DNA from: a bacterium D16-36
Lineage (GTDB): Bacteria > Bacillota > Clostridia > Lachnospirales > Lachnospiraceae
Length of the DNA stretch: 64,000 nt
Assembly: GCA_003611745.1 (NCBI GenBank)
Contig: RAYF01000015.1
Span: forward strand, 37,471-101,470
Direction of reading: 5' to 3'
A program made the position numbers and the translations under genes. This document shows, in pieces, positions 26,081 to 35,935 of the stretch. The notes under the pieces are model-generated. The model was given only the letters and a program-made list of their open reading frames with translations. It searched no databases and was not told where the DNA came from. Within the stretch, counting starts at the first letter, position 1; each line of letters starts with the position of its first letter.

Positions 26081-26790
26081 GTGGGTTTTTATATGGTGTT
26101 GCGTTACAGTGGAAATTGGATATACGAAGCAGATCTTTGTTAGTTACCTGCTATATCGTCCCGCTTATATTCTTTCTTCTTATGGGCGGTATTTTTACTT
26201 CTGTTATGCCCGATATGAAAAGTACGCTCATCCAATCTATGATTGTGATGAGTGTTTCAATGGGGGCGTTTATTGGACTGCCGCCATCGCTGATTGAAAC
26301 TTATGGAAGTGACATAAACAAAGTCTATAAGGCAAACGGAGTGCCTATCTATCTAGGTCTTGTAACAATGTTTCTTTCCGCATTTATACATTTGATGATT
26401 GCCTGTGCTGTGATAGTGCTGCTGGCTCCCGTGCTATTTGAAGCAGTTTTACCAGCACAACTCCCGATTTTCTTTTTTGCACTTGCTATATACATTATTG
26501 TGTCATTAAGCATTGGAAGTATTTTAGGATTGATTATAAAAAATCAAACGAAATTGACGATGATAGCACAGTTAGTGTTTCTGCCTTCTATAATGCTTTC
26601 GGGGATTATGTTCCCCATAGATTTGTTACCCAATATTCTTGAAATGGCCGGGCGTATTTTCCCCGCTTTCTGGGGCTACCGATTAATGTTGGATAATGGC
26701 TTTTGTCCTGAAAATCTATGGTATCTAATCTTTGTCTTTTTTACGGCGGTAATTGTATGTGGAATACTTTTGAAGAAACAAAAAGACTAA
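26077..26790 (+). CDS. ABC-2 type permease
   Basis: The 237-residue protein has six hydrophobic helices in the ABC-2 layout, with GGIFTSVMPDM after the first and SIMLSGIMFPIDLLPNIL near the fifth. The start overlaps the ATPase gene by four bases. Together with 25262-26080 it forms an exporter, probably for an antibiotic or peptide, controlled by the MerR gene. Confidence 0.9.
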   Translation: MSGFLYGVALQWKLDIRSRSLLVTCYIVPLIFFLLMGGIFTSVMPDMKSTLIQSMIVMSVSMGAFIGLPPSLIETYGSDINKVYKANGVPIYLGLVTMFLSAFIHLMIACAVIVLLAPVLFEAVLPAQLPIFFFALAIYIIVSLSIGSILGLIIKNQTKLTMIAQLVFLPSIMLSGIMFPIDLLPNILEMAGRIFPAFWGYRLMLDNGFCPENLWYLIFVFFTAVIVCGILLKKQKD

Positions 26791-26850
26791 GGACACGGAA
26801 ATTTTAATGGAATAGTGTGTGCATTTGTGATAAAATAATGAGAGTAAACA
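26791..26850 (+). promoter_or_regulatory. Cassette-type promoter P2 (repeat copy 2)
   Basis: CACGGAAATTTTAATGGAAT, then GTGTGTGCATTTGTGATAAA and ATAATG: the same core as P1 with an extended -10 TGATAAAAT. It drives the P-loop kinase gene. Confidence 0.6.
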
Positions 26851-26879
26851 TTAAAAAATCAATCTTATGGAGATGTATA

Positions 26880-27602
26880 ATGGATAAATATTTAAAAGGA
26901 GATCATCAAGACATGCCTGCGATAAAGGAATTTTTATATAAAAATTCCGGCAGGCACATGATGAATAAAAAAATATTCATTATAGGAGGCTCACCTTGTA
27001 GCGGAAAGAGTACAATTGCAGAACGTATTTCAAAAGAATATGGTATATTTTATTTCAAAGTTGATGATTTCTTAGAGGAGTTTATAAGTATTGCATCAAA
27101 AAATGGATGTCAAACATGCAAAAAGAGTATAGAGATGACAGCAGATGAAATATGGATGCGGGAACCTTTTATACAGTGTGAAGAAGAATTCCACATTTAT
27201 GATGAAATATCTCAATTCGTGTTTAAACATATAGAAGGAATAAATGCAGATTTTATTGTTACGGAAGGGGCAGCATATACGCCTAAGGTAATAAGTAACC
27301 ACACTTTAAATGAATACATTACAATAATCCCAACACCAGATTTTCAAATATCGCACTATAAAGAGCGTGAATGGGTTCCATATATTTTGGAGGGATGTTC
27401 TGATAAACGACAGGCCTTTGACAATTGGATGAACCGAGACATTTTGTTTGCTAAACAAGTAAAAGAAGAATGTGCAGCAAATGGAATTCCATGTATTGTC
27501 AATGATGGACTTAGCAGTATAGATGAGTTATTTGATAAGGTGAAACGGTTATTTAAACTTCCTAATGTTTTATCAAAAACTTGCCAAAATTCTAGTTTGT
27601 AG
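26880..27602 (+). CDS. P-loop nucleotide kinase-like protein
   Basis: The ATG at 26880 has GGAG at the right distance; an upstream start at 26817 lies in the promoter repeat. Of 240 residues, the P-loop is at about 33-42 (IIGGSPCSGKSTIAE), followed by YFKVDDFLEEF (a DxD-like acceptor site) and VTEGAAYTPKVI as the Walker B strand. The fold is that of adenylate-kinase/AAA_33-type small kinases, a group that includes antibiotic phosphotransferases. The substrate is unknown. It lies directly behind P2. Confidence 0.75.
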   Translation: MDKYLKGDHQDMPAIKEFLYKNSGRHMMNKKIFIIGGSPCSGKSTIAERISKEYGIFYFKVDDFLEEFISIASKNGCQTCKKSIEMTADEIWMREPFIQCEEEFHIYDEISQFVFKHIEGINADFIVTEGAAYTPKVISNHTLNEYITIIPTPDFQISHYKEREWVPYILEGCSDKRQAFDNWMNRDILFAKQVKEECAANGIPCIVNDGLSSIDELFDKVKRLFKLPNVLSKTCQNSSL

Positions 27603-27642
27603 GGAGGAATAACACTAAATAAAAATGAAGGAGGAATTGAAT

Positions 27643-27990
27643 ATGCCATTTACTGAAATATGTATTTATCAGGTCAAGCCGCAAAAGGTGGAAGAATTTG
27701 AAGCTCTGATGCTTGAAGCCAAAAGCCTTTTGGAAAAACAAGAAGGATTGCTTTTGCTTCGGCTTATAAAAAGAGGGTATCGCATAGACATGGAGCAAAT
27801 TAAGGAGGGGCTACCACCTCTTAAAATCAACCGTATTATAAAAAGCGTTAAGTATATGCTTTACTGGGAATTTGATACGAAAGAAAACTACGGAGCAGCA
27901 CAAAAAAATCTTTACAACAGCTATTGGAAGTCTATTGAAAAATGTTTAATAGTTCCGCACGATAAATATTTAGGAGAGGGAATGTTTTAA
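27643..27990 (+). CDS. Dimeric alpha/beta-barrel (ABM-like) protein
   Basis: AAGGAGG precedes the ATG at 27643. The 115 residues start MPFTEICIYQVKPQKVEEFE, then a helix and a KSVKYMLYWEFDTKENYG strand. This ferredoxin-like pattern is seen in antibiotic-biosynthesis-monooxygenase and NIPSNAP-like stress proteins. It follows the kinase gene by 40 bases. The 143-bp repeat R1 begins 30 bases after its stop. Confidence 0.6.
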   Translation: MPFTEICIYQVKPQKVEEFEALMLEAKSLLEKQEGLLLLRLIKRGYRIDMEQIKEGLPPLKINRIIKSVKYMLYWEFDTKENYGAAQKNLYNSYWKSIEKCLIVPHDKYLGEGMF

Positions 27991-28020
27991 TGGATTTCGC
28001 ACATTACGGATTGAATTGTA

Positions 28021-28163
28021 GTCAAACACCCCGCTGCAGAGCAATGGGGCATGACTTAGCTTCTCTTTAGCAAGTTCGCCCCAGAGGGGCGGGGTATTTG
28101 ACCCGCGCGCAGTCGCCAAGTGCAAGCAAGCTTGCGTTTGGCTCGTTGCGTACGCGAGAATAA
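28021..28163 (+). repeat. 143-bp structured repeat R1
   Basis: Outer arms GTCAAACACCCCGC and GCGGGGTATTTGAC bracket internal stems; then comes a second hairpin (GCCAAGTGCAAG/CTTGCGTTTGGC) and the GCGTACGC palindrome, ending GAGAATAAAA. The last 75 or so bases are identical to R2 at 39704-39778. It sits between a cargo gene stop and promoter P3. Confidence 0.85.
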
Positions 28164-28167
28164 AAGC

Positions 28168-28222
28168 AAAATTTATATTAGGATATGCGTGTGTTTGTGA
28201 TAAAGTAACTATGTTGGACAAT
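28168..28222 (+). promoter_or_regulatory. Cassette-type promoter P3 (repeat copy 3)
   Basis: ATTTATATTAGGATATGCGT, then GTGTTTGTGATAAAGTAAC: it shares the TGTG(G/A)TAAAnTAA core with the other copies. It starts 5 bases after R1. Confidence 0.5.
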
Positions 28223-28246
28223 TCGGGATTTATGGAGGCTAATGCG

Positions 28247-28573
28247 ATGGGAAATATAATTGGAGCAATTGTATTAGGTGTAATAGCAACTATATGTTTT
28301 GTCGTTAGCTATTTGCAGTTTAATGAAAAAGGGTTCTTGTTTAACAATGCATATATTTATGCATCAAAACAAGAGAGAAAAAACATGGATAAAAAACCAC
28401 ACTACAAACAATCGGGGATTGTCTTTGTTTTAATTGGAATTATTTTTTTGATTAACGCGATAAATATAATTTTACAAACAGGCTGGCTATTCTATTTGGC
28501 AACAGGAATTGCAATAGTTGCGATAATATATGCGATAGTATCATCGGTTGTGATAGAGAAAAGAAAAAAGTAA
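28247..28573 (+). CDS. DUF3784-like small membrane protein
   Basis: The ATG at 28247 is placed by GGAGG; an upstream ATG at 28211 has no site. The 108 residues have a first helix (about 3-22), a polar loop with KQERKNMDKKPHYKQSG and two further helices. The plan matches the protein at 15875. Function unknown. It is downstream of P3. Confidence 0.7.
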   Translation: MGNIIGAIVLGVIATICFVVSYLQFNEKGFLFNNAYIYASKQERKNMDKKPHYKQSGIVFVLIGIIFLINAINIILQTGWLFYLATGIAIVAIIYAIVSSVVIEKRKK

Positions 28574-28664
28574 AATTCCGGTTTGCTTAATTACCATTAC
28601 CACAATCACAACAGAATAAATAGCATAACGTCAGAGCCTATAAAAACTAATCATATACGGAACC

Positions 28665-29876
28665 TTACGCCATTTTTACAACAAGCGTTATATAAAAACA
28701 TTCATCACGAATATCAGCATACACCTCTCCATTCATAAGCCCCATCAGCTTTTTGCATATGAAAAGCCCAAGCCCGTTGCCCTGCACTCTGTCCGCATTG
28801 TTCCCACGATGAAAGCTCTCGAATATCTGCGGCAGTTCTTTCACTTCAAGAGTACAGCCTGTATTTGATACCGTAATAAGCTCACAGCCGTCCATTTTAT
28901 CAAAGCTAATCTCAATCCGTCTGCCATCACCGTATTTGATTGCATTTTCGACCAGATTTTGCAGGCATTCTGCAAGGCGGTCGGGATCGCAGGAAAGAAT
29001 ACAATCATCATATTTCTGAATCGCAAACTCCGTTCCCAACATGGCAAGCTGGGAAGCATATCTCGCATCTATCCTTGTGATGATAACGCTTAAGAAAGCC
29101 TCCCCCTGTGTGACTTCAAAGCTCATAAAGTCCTCGCTTGCCGCCTTTGTGATCTCGCTGACAAAACGCTCTATCTCATCTGCACGGGTATTGATGCCCT
29201 CAGCGGCAGCACGCCGTTTTCCCTCGTCCTTGTATAATCCCTTGGCAAGTGCCCTTGCACCAAGCTTGATAGCCGACAAAGGCGTCTTGATGTCATGGGA
29301 AAGTGAGAGCAGCAAGAGTTTTTTGTCCCTCTGCATCGTGATTTCTTTTTTACGGCTGTCCTCAATACTCTCTCGCAAGAGATTCACACCCCATGTGAAT
29401 TTACCGAAAAAACGACTTTTTTCCTCTGGTATTGGAACAGCAAGATTGCCCCTTGCAAGCTCCTGCGGAACATTGTTCAACCTGCCGAACGGCACGATGA
29501 TATGCACCCGGATATAATACAAAAGACCAATCAGCAGCAGAAACAGCGCACCTAATATACAATTAACCGCCGCAATGCTGTGCTGTCCATTCCCGACAAT
29601 ATACTCAACACGGTAAAGCGTTCCGCCTGCTTCTATAATAAGATAATGTTCATCGGAACGGTAAAGTTCATCACCCGTGAACACGCCTGTAATATGGGGG
29701 TATTTTTCAAGCTTATAATTGCCTGTTTCCGCTATCTCATCTGCAAGACGCTTGGCTTCAACACGGTAAATGCCTTCATCTCTGTCTTTCACTCCCACAA
29801 GAAATAGATTCAATACTGCCGTCAGCAAAAGAAATACAGTTATCACTACAATACACAGTTTTCTGAAAGTTTTCAT
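28665..29876 (-). CDS. Sensor histidine kinase of an ABC-linked two-component system
   Basis: The 403-residue protein has helices at about 7-27 and 105-127, a HAMP-like linker, HisKA with LSLSHDIKTPLSAIKLGARA (His near 194), and HATPase_c with NLVENAIKYGDGR and GNGLGLFICKK. The start overlaps the response regulator stop (ATGA). It is last in a permease-ATPase-regulator-kinase operon, the arrangement typical of peptide-antibiotic sensing. Confidence 0.92.
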   Translation of the reverse strand: MKTFRKLCIVVITVFLLLTAVLNLFLVGVKDRDEGIYRVEAKRLADEIAETGNYKLEKYPHITGVFTGDELYRSDEHYLIIEAGGTLYRVEYIVGNGQHSIAAVNCILGALFLLLIGLLYYIRVHIIVPFGRLNNVPQELARGNLAVPIPEEKSRFFGKFTWGVNLLRESIEDSRKKEITMQRDKKLLLLSLSHDIKTPLSAIKLGARALAKGLYKDEGKRRAAAEGINTRADEIERFVSEITKAASEDFMSFEVTQGEAFLSVIITRIDARYASQLAMLGTEFAIQKYDDCILSCDPDRLAECLQNLVENAIKYGDGRRIEISFDKMDGCELITVSNTGCTLEVKELPQIFESFHRGNNADRVQGNGLGLFICKKLMGLMNGEVYADIRDECFYITLVVKMA

Positions 29877-30535
29877 ACAAACTTATACCCCACTCCCCAG
29901 ACAGTAAACAAACGCTTTGCATTCTTAGGATCATCACCGAGTTTCTGGCGAAGGCGGTTGATATGCACATGGAGCGTTTGCATCTCCGAATCGCTGTCGC
30001 TGCCCCAGACAGTGCCAAACAGGTACTCTTTTTTCAGAGCTTTGCCCTGATTCTCAATCAGAAGCGCCAACAGGTCAAATTCTTTTGCAGGCAGTTCTAC
30101 GGGCTTCCCGTCGATGACTGCTGTTTTATCTACAAGATTGAGCATCACACCGTCCGCCGACAATGTGTCACGCCGATACCGCCGTTTGAATATCCCCTTG
30201 ATCTTAGCGATAAGAATATCAATGTCATAGGGCTTTTCTATATAATCATCAGCACCGAGGCCAAAACCGTTCAGCTTATCCTCCTTGCCCGTCCTTGAAC
30301 TTACGATCAGTATAGGAGTATCCGCATTTTCCCGTAGCTTGGAGCAGACCGCAAAGCCATTCGCATCAGGAAGATTGATATCTAGCACTAAAAGCCTTGC
30401 GCCATATCGTTCAAAGAACTGTATGGCACGCTCTCCGTTGCCTGTACTTAACACAGTATAGCCCTCGTCACGCAGGAAGTCAGCCAGCAATTCAGCTAGC
30501 TCCTTATCATCTTCTACTATCAGAATATCGGTCAT
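29873..30535 (-). CDS. OmpR family response regulator
   Basis: The start at 30535 has GGGGGTGATC upstream and gives 220 residues; a longer start is unsupported. The receiver domain has the DD pair in IVEDDKE and the phosphorylation site in LVLDINLPDANG. The winged helix ends FTVWGVGYKFV. It is co-transcribed with the upstream ABC genes and the downstream kinase. Confidence 0.92.
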   Translation of the reverse strand: MTDILIVEDDKELAELLADFLRDEGYTVLSTGNGERAIQFFERYGARLLVLDINLPDANGFAVCSKLRENADTPILIVSSRTGKEDKLNGFGLGADDYIEKPYDIDILIAKIKGIFKRRYRRDTLSADGVMLNLVDKTAVIDGKPVELPAKEFDLLALLIENQGKALKKEYLFGTVWGSDSDSEMQTLHVHINRLRQKLGDDPKNAKRLFTVWGVGYKFV

Positions 30536-30584
30536 AAGATCACCCCCTTGTCTTTGTACCATATCAGCTAAAATTCTGCAAGTA

Positions 30585-31355
30585 TTACCAGCCATGTTCC
30601 ATAAGCCAGTTATTCAGTTCTCTTTCACGGTCACGAAGTTCCTTGTCACCGCCGCCAAAATGTCCCATCTCTTTTTCACCGACAATCCCACCGTCCACAA
30701 TGTAAAGCACCCTGCTGCACTTGGCGGCTACCTTTGGATCGTGGGTTACACACATAATTGTAGTACCGTCACGGTTAAGTGAAAGCAGCTCGTTCATTAC
30801 TTCATCGGAACTCGAACGGTTGAGAGCGCCTGTCGGCTCGTCGGCAAATATCATCTTGGGATTGTTTATCATACTGCGGCAAATACAAGCCCTCTGAAGC
30901 TGTCCGCCCGAGACCTCGTTGATGTCGTTGCCGCCCACATCGTCAATGCCGAGCCTGCGCATAAGTGCCCTGCCGCGCTCCTCGGTCTGCCTGTGGCTCT
31001 CCACATTCTTTTTCGACTTTACCGCGGGGAAAATGATATTGTCAAGAACCGAAAGATTTTTCATCATATACATCTGCTGAAAAATAAAGCCCATTTCATC
31101 AAGCCTGAGCCTTGCGAGCTCTTTATCGCCGAGCTTTGCCGTCTCTTTGCCGTTAAAGAATACCTTGCCCGCAGTCATTCTGTCCATTCCCGAAACACAG
31201 TAGAGAAGTGTGCTTTTACCTGAGCCGGAAGGCCCCATAACCGCTACCATTTCGCCTTCACTTATCGTCAGGTCAATGTTTTTCAGTACATTGTTCTGGT
31301 GCTTGTTCACGATATATGTCTTGCAAAGTCCCTTTGTCTGTAAAACCGTATTCAT
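30585..31355 (-). CDS. ABC transporter ATP-binding protein (MacB/BceA type)
   Basis: The 256 residues show Walker A GPSGSGKSTLLYC (about 41-53), Q-loop FIFQQMYMM, signature NEVSGGQLQRACICR, Walker B MIFADEPTGAL and H-loop CVTHDPKVA. This is the ATPase for FtsX-type permeases. It ends 50 bases from the response regulator start and begins 14 bases after the permease stop. Confidence 0.93.
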   Translation of the reverse strand: MNTVLQTKGLCKTYIVNKHQNNVLKNIDLTISEGEMVAVMGPSGSGKSTLLYCVSGMDRMTAGKVFFNGKETAKLGDKELARLRLDEMGFIFQQMYMMKNLSVLDNIIFPAVKSKKNVESHRQTEERGRALMRRLGIDDVGGNDINEVSGGQLQRACICRSMINNPKMIFADEPTGALNRSSSDEVMNELLSLNRDGTTIMCVTHDPKVAAKCSRVLYIVDGGIVGEKEMGHFGGGDKELRDRERELNNWLMEHGW

Positions 31356-31368
31356 TGTAAAAACCTCC

Positions 31369-33723
31369 TTATTCTATGCTTGCCGTATCGGAAGCCTTAA
31401 TAGTTTTTGTGTAAAGCGCGGTCAGATACGAGCCTATGACAGTCACGCCGATGAGAATTCCCGGGCATATCAAAAATATCTCAATAGGATCAATGTCGCA
31501 TTTCAAGCCCGATATGTCTCCAATCATGTTACCTACCCAATTCATCATCACATTGCTGATCGGCATAAGCACCGTCGCGGACAAGATACAAGCGAGTATC
31601 GACGCGATCACAAACCGCAATGTATGCTGCGCGGCAATACTGCCGTCGGTAACTCCCACCGCTTTCATAAGCGCTATCTCGCTCTTTTCCTTTGCAATGA
31701 AGCTGCGTTCCATAAGAATGACGATCATTGCCGTAACAATGATGGTAAGTATCATCATTATTTTCTTGATAGAGTTAAGAGTGTCGGACATTCCCGTAAA
31801 ATTATTGATGAATTCCGATGTCGTATACACCTTGTCGGTGTCTAACAGGTCTTTAAGCTTTTCAATATTTTGGTCTATTTGCTCCTTGTCGGGACTGCCG
31901 TCAAAGTGTACCTGCACGCCCATCACATTGCTTGCCGGCAGATGTCCGAGATCAAAATCTTTATATAGAAAAGCGGCGTTAGCGGCATTGACGAATGTGG
32001 AAAATGTTCCCGTGATAATAAACTCATACTCTTTATCGTTTATTACCGTCGTTACTCTGTCGCCGATCTCTGCGCCTAAGTTAACGAGGGTATTTTCCGT
32101 TACAATTATCTCGTCGGCTTTCTGCGGCGGGCTGCCCTTGTCCGCACGGAGAGTATCGGTCGTTTCACCTTTAGTAATACGGAAATTGAGCTTTGCCGTT
32201 TTGTCTTTATGCGAGGTTTCAAGCTGTGCGCCCAACGTTATTGTGCATTTGCCCGGCATTCCGTTATCTGCAAGAAGTTTTTCGGTCTGCGCAATGATAC
32301 GTTTATGATCACTTAGGTCTGTCATCAACTCTCCGATTATTTCTGCGTCCATGATATGCGCTTCACTTGAGGGTAAATCGAAGAAACGCAGCAGCTTTTC
32401 ACTTTTGAGCGTCAACGCAAAATTTGACATGAATGTCATCAACAATATACAGAGTGTGAACACGACCGTTATTACAGAAAACTGTTTAGGTGAGCTGAGA
32501 AAATCGTTGACCGAGAGAAATGCGATTGACGGCAGCTTTGAGCGCCCTAAGCGCAAGAGACTCCTTTTTCGGAAACGCTCGCCTGTCTGTCCGTTTCTTA
32601 CCGCGTCGATCGGCGAAAGCTTATTTACTCTGTGTGTGCAGCTATAGCAGAACAGCAGGATAATGATAACTACCGCCGCGGAACTTAAGATCCCCATAAA
32701 AGCGCCGCTCTCACTGCCGAGAACCATATTTCCCGATACAGTTTTCATCATCATATCCCCGAGAGGTATAGAACAGAAATATCCTATCAGTGTACCGATT
32801 ACTGCAATAGCAAGGTACTTGACAATATACAGGCTTCTTATACTGCCGTTGTCGATACCGACCGCTTTCATCACGCCTATCTCGTGGAATTCTTCGCTGA
32901 TCGTAAAGCCTATCGTGAAACGCAGTACCACAAAGCCTGTGAACATCAGCACGACGCTGATTATCATTAAGACATAAGCCGAAAGCATATCATAGAGATA
33001 AATATTCTTGCTTTCCTCCCGTGTAGTGACGAATACACGGTCATAATCCTTTGCAAGCGCCTTTATTTCATCAACATCCGATGTATTTATATAAAGCATC
33101 TTGTAATCTATGGTGTGAGTGGCTTGCTCCTTGTCAAGGCGGTCATAATCAGCAGAGTTTATGATAAGACATGGAGAATCATGTCTTTCCGAACCGAACA
33201 GCGCACCCTTAAATCGACCCATAAATTTCAGCGTAAGATGACTGTCACCAACATCAAGCTCCACCTCATCGCCCTCTTTTATATCAATGTCTTGTAAAAA
33301 AGGAGCGGTGGCATAAAAACAGCCCTTGTCCACGCTTTTTATGATGCTGTTGCTCTCATCAAAATAGTTGATAGCCATTTCACTATCGGCGATCAACCGG
33401 GCGGCGTTCGCGAAATTGTCGAGTTTCTTTCCGTTATGCTTGAAACTCTTTGAACTGAATACATCCAGCCAATGCTCGGTCTTTATCTCCTTAACGCAGG
33501 CAAGCTCAGCGAACCTTTCCCCGGCGTCGTTTTCTCCCATGGTCATCACGGTGATGTCGGGAACATTTGCCTCGTCGAAATAATGCTCGATACCGCCCGT
33601 CACAGCTACGATATTGTTTACCGCTGCCGCTGCAAACATTGAGCATAAAATGACAAACAGCAACAGAATGATGTTCATGGTCTTTTTGCGTTTCAGGTCT
33701 TTTTTCAATATCCTCCAGAACAT
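31369..33723 (-). CDS. FtsX-family ABC permease (BceB/MacB-like)
   Basis: The 784-residue protein has an N-terminal helix (about 16-38), an extracellular domain, three helices with the FtsX domain (about 250-360), a second extracellular domain and a second FtsX domain near the C-terminus (SIKKIMMILTIIVTAMIVIL and following). This two-FtsX plan is used by exporters and detoxifiers of antimicrobial peptides and lipoproteins. First gene of the four-gene operon; the upstream region 33724-33800 is its promoter. Confidence 0.9.
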   Translation of the reverse strand: MFWRILKKDLKRKKTMNIILLLFVILCSMFAAAAVNNIVAVTGGIEHYFDEANVPDITVMTMGENDAGERFAELACVKEIKTEHWLDVFSSKSFKHNGKKLDNFANAARLIADSEMAINYFDESNSIIKSVDKGCFYATAPFLQDIDIKEGDEVELDVGDSHLTLKFMGRFKGALFGSERHDSPCLIINSADYDRLDKEQATHTIDYKMLYINTSDVDEIKALAKDYDRVFVTTREESKNIYLYDMLSAYVLMIISVVLMFTGFVVLRFTIGFTISEEFHEIGVMKAVGIDNGSIRSLYIVKYLAIAVIGTLIGYFCSIPLGDMMMKTVSGNMVLGSESGAFMGILSSAAVVIIILLFCYSCTHRVNKLSPIDAVRNGQTGERFRKRSLLRLGRSKLPSIAFLSVNDFLSSPKQFSVITVVFTLCILLMTFMSNFALTLKSEKLLRFFDLPSSEAHIMDAEIIGELMTDLSDHKRIIAQTEKLLADNGMPGKCTITLGAQLETSHKDKTAKLNFRITKGETTDTLRADKGSPPQKADEIIVTENTLVNLGAEIGDRVTTVINDKEYEFIITGTFSTFVNAANAAFLYKDFDLGHLPASNVMGVQVHFDGSPDKEQIDQNIEKLKDLLDTDKVYTTSEFINNFTGMSDTLNSIKKIMMILTIIVTAMIVILMERSFIAKEKSEIALMKAVGVTDGSIAAQHTLRFVIASILACILSATVLMPISNVMMNWVGNMIGDISGLKCDIDPIEIFLICPGILIGVTVIGSYLTALYTKTIKASDTASIE

Positions 33724-34184
33724 AGTGTATACCTCTTTTCCCTTGTTTTATTTTCTCCATGTTCTGATCATAGCATAGAAATTCTTAACAAGTCTTTAAC
33801 TAAGTGCAAAAAAACTTTGTATTTATAGATTCTTCACTACTTTTTTGTTACCAGTAATCTTTACCCCACTCCGTTTCGGAATGGGTTCTTTCTATAGAAA
33901 TAAGGGGGACTTTTCTGCAACTATATTATTCCCCATCCCCTATCTGATTTAGCATCTTTACCACTATTTGAGGAAGTGGCACTCCAAGCCGATTTATATT
34001 CTTTAATATAGCAAACCCTCCTTTCCCGGTTTTACCCGTTGTCGGAGGGATAGTCCCTCCGCGAAGAAGGACTGACCGCCTACCCGTTATGGCAGTACCC
34101 CATAAATGTATTTTAACAAAAAGCATGGGGACTATCATTATTTTTTGCACCCAAAAAATTATTACAATTTTCACTGGATTTATA
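33724..34184. other. Intergenic region with two hairpins, no supported gene
   Basis: The FtsX promoter lies at the left end. CCCACTCCG-TTT-CGGAATGGG (near 33865) and GGAGGGA-TA-GTCCCTCC (near 34037) can form stems. A 94-codon minus frame across this stretch starts without a ribosome site and has no recognisable protein pattern. Confidence 0.35.
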
Positions 34185-34697
34185 CTATTCAATTCCGAAT
34201 TCTTTTGCATATTTTATGACTCCACATATATCGGATGCGTTTTCTTTTATTTTATATGCCATAAAGTTTTCGTTCGGCACATCAAAAGGCGGTTTGATGC
34301 CAACGCTGTCAGCTGGTACATATCCTGCTTTCGGATAGTATTTTTCACTGCCCAATACAATCGAATATTCATAACCCAATTTGTCAGCAATGCCATGTCC
34401 TTCTTTGATTAAAGACATCCCTATCCCCTTTCTTTGATATTCAGGCAGAACGGACAGCGGAGCCAAAACTAAAACTACATCATCACCGACCTTTGCTCTT
34501 GTAAACATGATATGTCCTACAATCTTTCCGTCCATTTCGGCAACTAAAGATAAATCAGGAATAAATGCCTCCCCCTTTCTTAATGCATTTACCAAATCGT
34601 GTTCATTTCCGTCAGAGTGTTCGGCACTGCCAAATGCAGCTTTAACTACGGAATATATTATTTCATAGTCCTTAGATTCTTCTCTCCTAATAAACAT
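34185..34697 (-). CDS. GNAT family N-acetyltransferase (YhbS/Atd-like)
   Basis: GGAGG five bases upstream places the start at 34697 (170 residues). The fold includes GHIMFTRAKVGDDVVLVLAP, then LSVLPEYQRKGIGMSLIKEG (motif A) and LGSEKYYPKAGYVPA. This matches the YhbS-type N-acetyltransferase group (PLSVxPxxQxxGIG). Substrate unknown. No regulator adjoins it. Confidence 0.88.
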   Translation of the reverse strand: MFIRREESKDYEIIYSVVKAAFGSAEHSDGNEHDLVNALRKGEAFIPDLSLVAEMDGKIVGHIMFTRAKVGDDVVLVLAPLSVLPEYQRKGIGMSLIKEGHGIADKLGYEYSIVLGSEKYYPKAGYVPADSVGIKPPFDVPNENFMAYKIKENASDICGVIKYAKEFGIE

Positions 34698-34945
34698 AAT
34701 TACCTCCATAATTCCCGATTTATTAATTTCTTCCAACATTAAAATTATACCTCCATCCTTTTTTAATTTCTATACAAACCTTGTCCATACCCGGAACCTG
34801 CCCACGCTTTTAAATCTCTGTGCTGACCTCCACGCCATTGCAGACGGAAATCAAATTTGATACAATTTCGGAATTGTGCTATCGTTATTTTTTATACCCA
34901 AAGGATTATTGGTATTTTAAATCAATCATACACATTAGCATCCTG

Positions 34946-35476
34946 TTATCTGCGTGTATAAATCAGCTCGACGATTCCATTATAATTCTGTGTATAAATT
35001 AACTTTAATTTGATTTCATCTGGCGTTGTTCCAAATAGCCGGATGCCAGAACCTAACACTGTTGGAATAACAGAAATGTAGTATTCATCTATCAGATCCA
35101 TTTGAACGAATTGTTGAACTATGTTCGCTCCTCCACAGATCCAAATGCTTTTCCCCTCTTTATTTTTTAATTCCTTCACGAGATCAGCCGGTGCTTTTTC
35201 TGTAAAGAAAATCTCCTTTTTTGAAAGTAATTTTCTATGCGTAATAACATAACTTGTCAGATTCGCATACACCCATTCTCCGGGAGACAATTGCGTAACA
35301 ATTTGATGATAGGTGTCCCATCCCATAATAACCGTATCGACATCCCGTACAAATACCGAGTAAGTATCAACATTCTCTGCACTTACGTCCTGCCCATTGA
35401 GCCAGCCTACACCGCCCTTCTCATCTGCAATATAGCCGTCAAGACTCATTGCAATAAATAAAATAACTTTTCTCAT
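34946..35476 (-). CDS. RibD C-terminal / DHFR-fold reductase
   Basis: The 176 residues start RKVILFIAMSLDGYIADEKG, the N-terminal strand of the RibD_C/YyaP-YwjB family. IMGWDTYHQIV and SIWICGGANIVQQF (NADPH-binding GG) follow. Family members include riboflavin reductases and trimethoprim-tolerant DHFR-like proteins; the role is unproven. GAGGAGG precedes the start. Confidence 0.85.
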   Translation of the reverse strand: MRKVILFIAMSLDGYIADEKGGVGWLNGQDVSAENVDTYSVFVRDVDTVIMGWDTYHQIVTQLSPGEWVYANLTSYVITHRKLLSKKEIFFTEKAPADLVKELKNKEGKSIWICGGANIVQQFVQMDLIDEYYISVIPTVLGSGIRLFGTTPDEIKLKLIYTQNYNGIVELIYTRR

Positions 35477-35626
35477 GGAACTGCCTCCTCTTGCAAATTA
35501 GAATATCCGGTAATTCCCAATACCAGAATTATACTTCAATCCCTTACAAATTTCCATATATTGTCCGTTGATTATCCGAACGTATTTTCTTATAATCTAA
35601 TCATCACCCGGAAAGGAGCATCTGCC

Positions 35627-35905
35627 ATGCCATTCTATGTACCGCCTAAAGAACATTCATTTGATATGGGCAAAGAGCCTAACCACCTTGTCCCTGTTAT
35701 CGCTTCGTTCAGCACAAACGGTGGCATACAGCCACTTTACTTCCAGTATGATGACAGGGCTGTCAAGATCATGTCCGTCCACTGGTGTGAAAAGAAATAT
35801 GACGCATTCCGCTTTGAATGCACGGCAGAACTGGACGGATATGTCCGGGAAGTGAACCTGACATTCTTCCCGGCTGACAACCGCTGGTTCATGAAGCCTA
35901 GATGA
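35627..35905 (+). CDS. Hypothetical 92-residue protein
   Basis: AAAGGAG precedes the ATG at 35627. The product starts MPFYVPPKEHSFDMGKEPNH and continues as alternating strands (FSTNGGIQPLYFQYDDRAVK, VREVNLTFFPADNRWFM), a small beta-rich soluble protein. Such proteins occur in Lachnospiraceae mobile regions. Function not recognised. Confidence 0.6.
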   Translation: MPFYVPPKEHSFDMGKEPNHLVPVIASFSTNGGIQPLYFQYDDRAVKIMSVHWCEKKYDAFRFECTAELDGYVREVNLTFFPADNRWFMKPR

Positions 35906-35935
35906 AATCCCTTATGTCAACTGCCCTGTCTGGTA

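Noticed and set aside
33926..34210. Minus-strand 94-codon frame
   Set aside because: Lacks a ribosome site and overlaps intergenic hairpins; the 3' half has no family signal.
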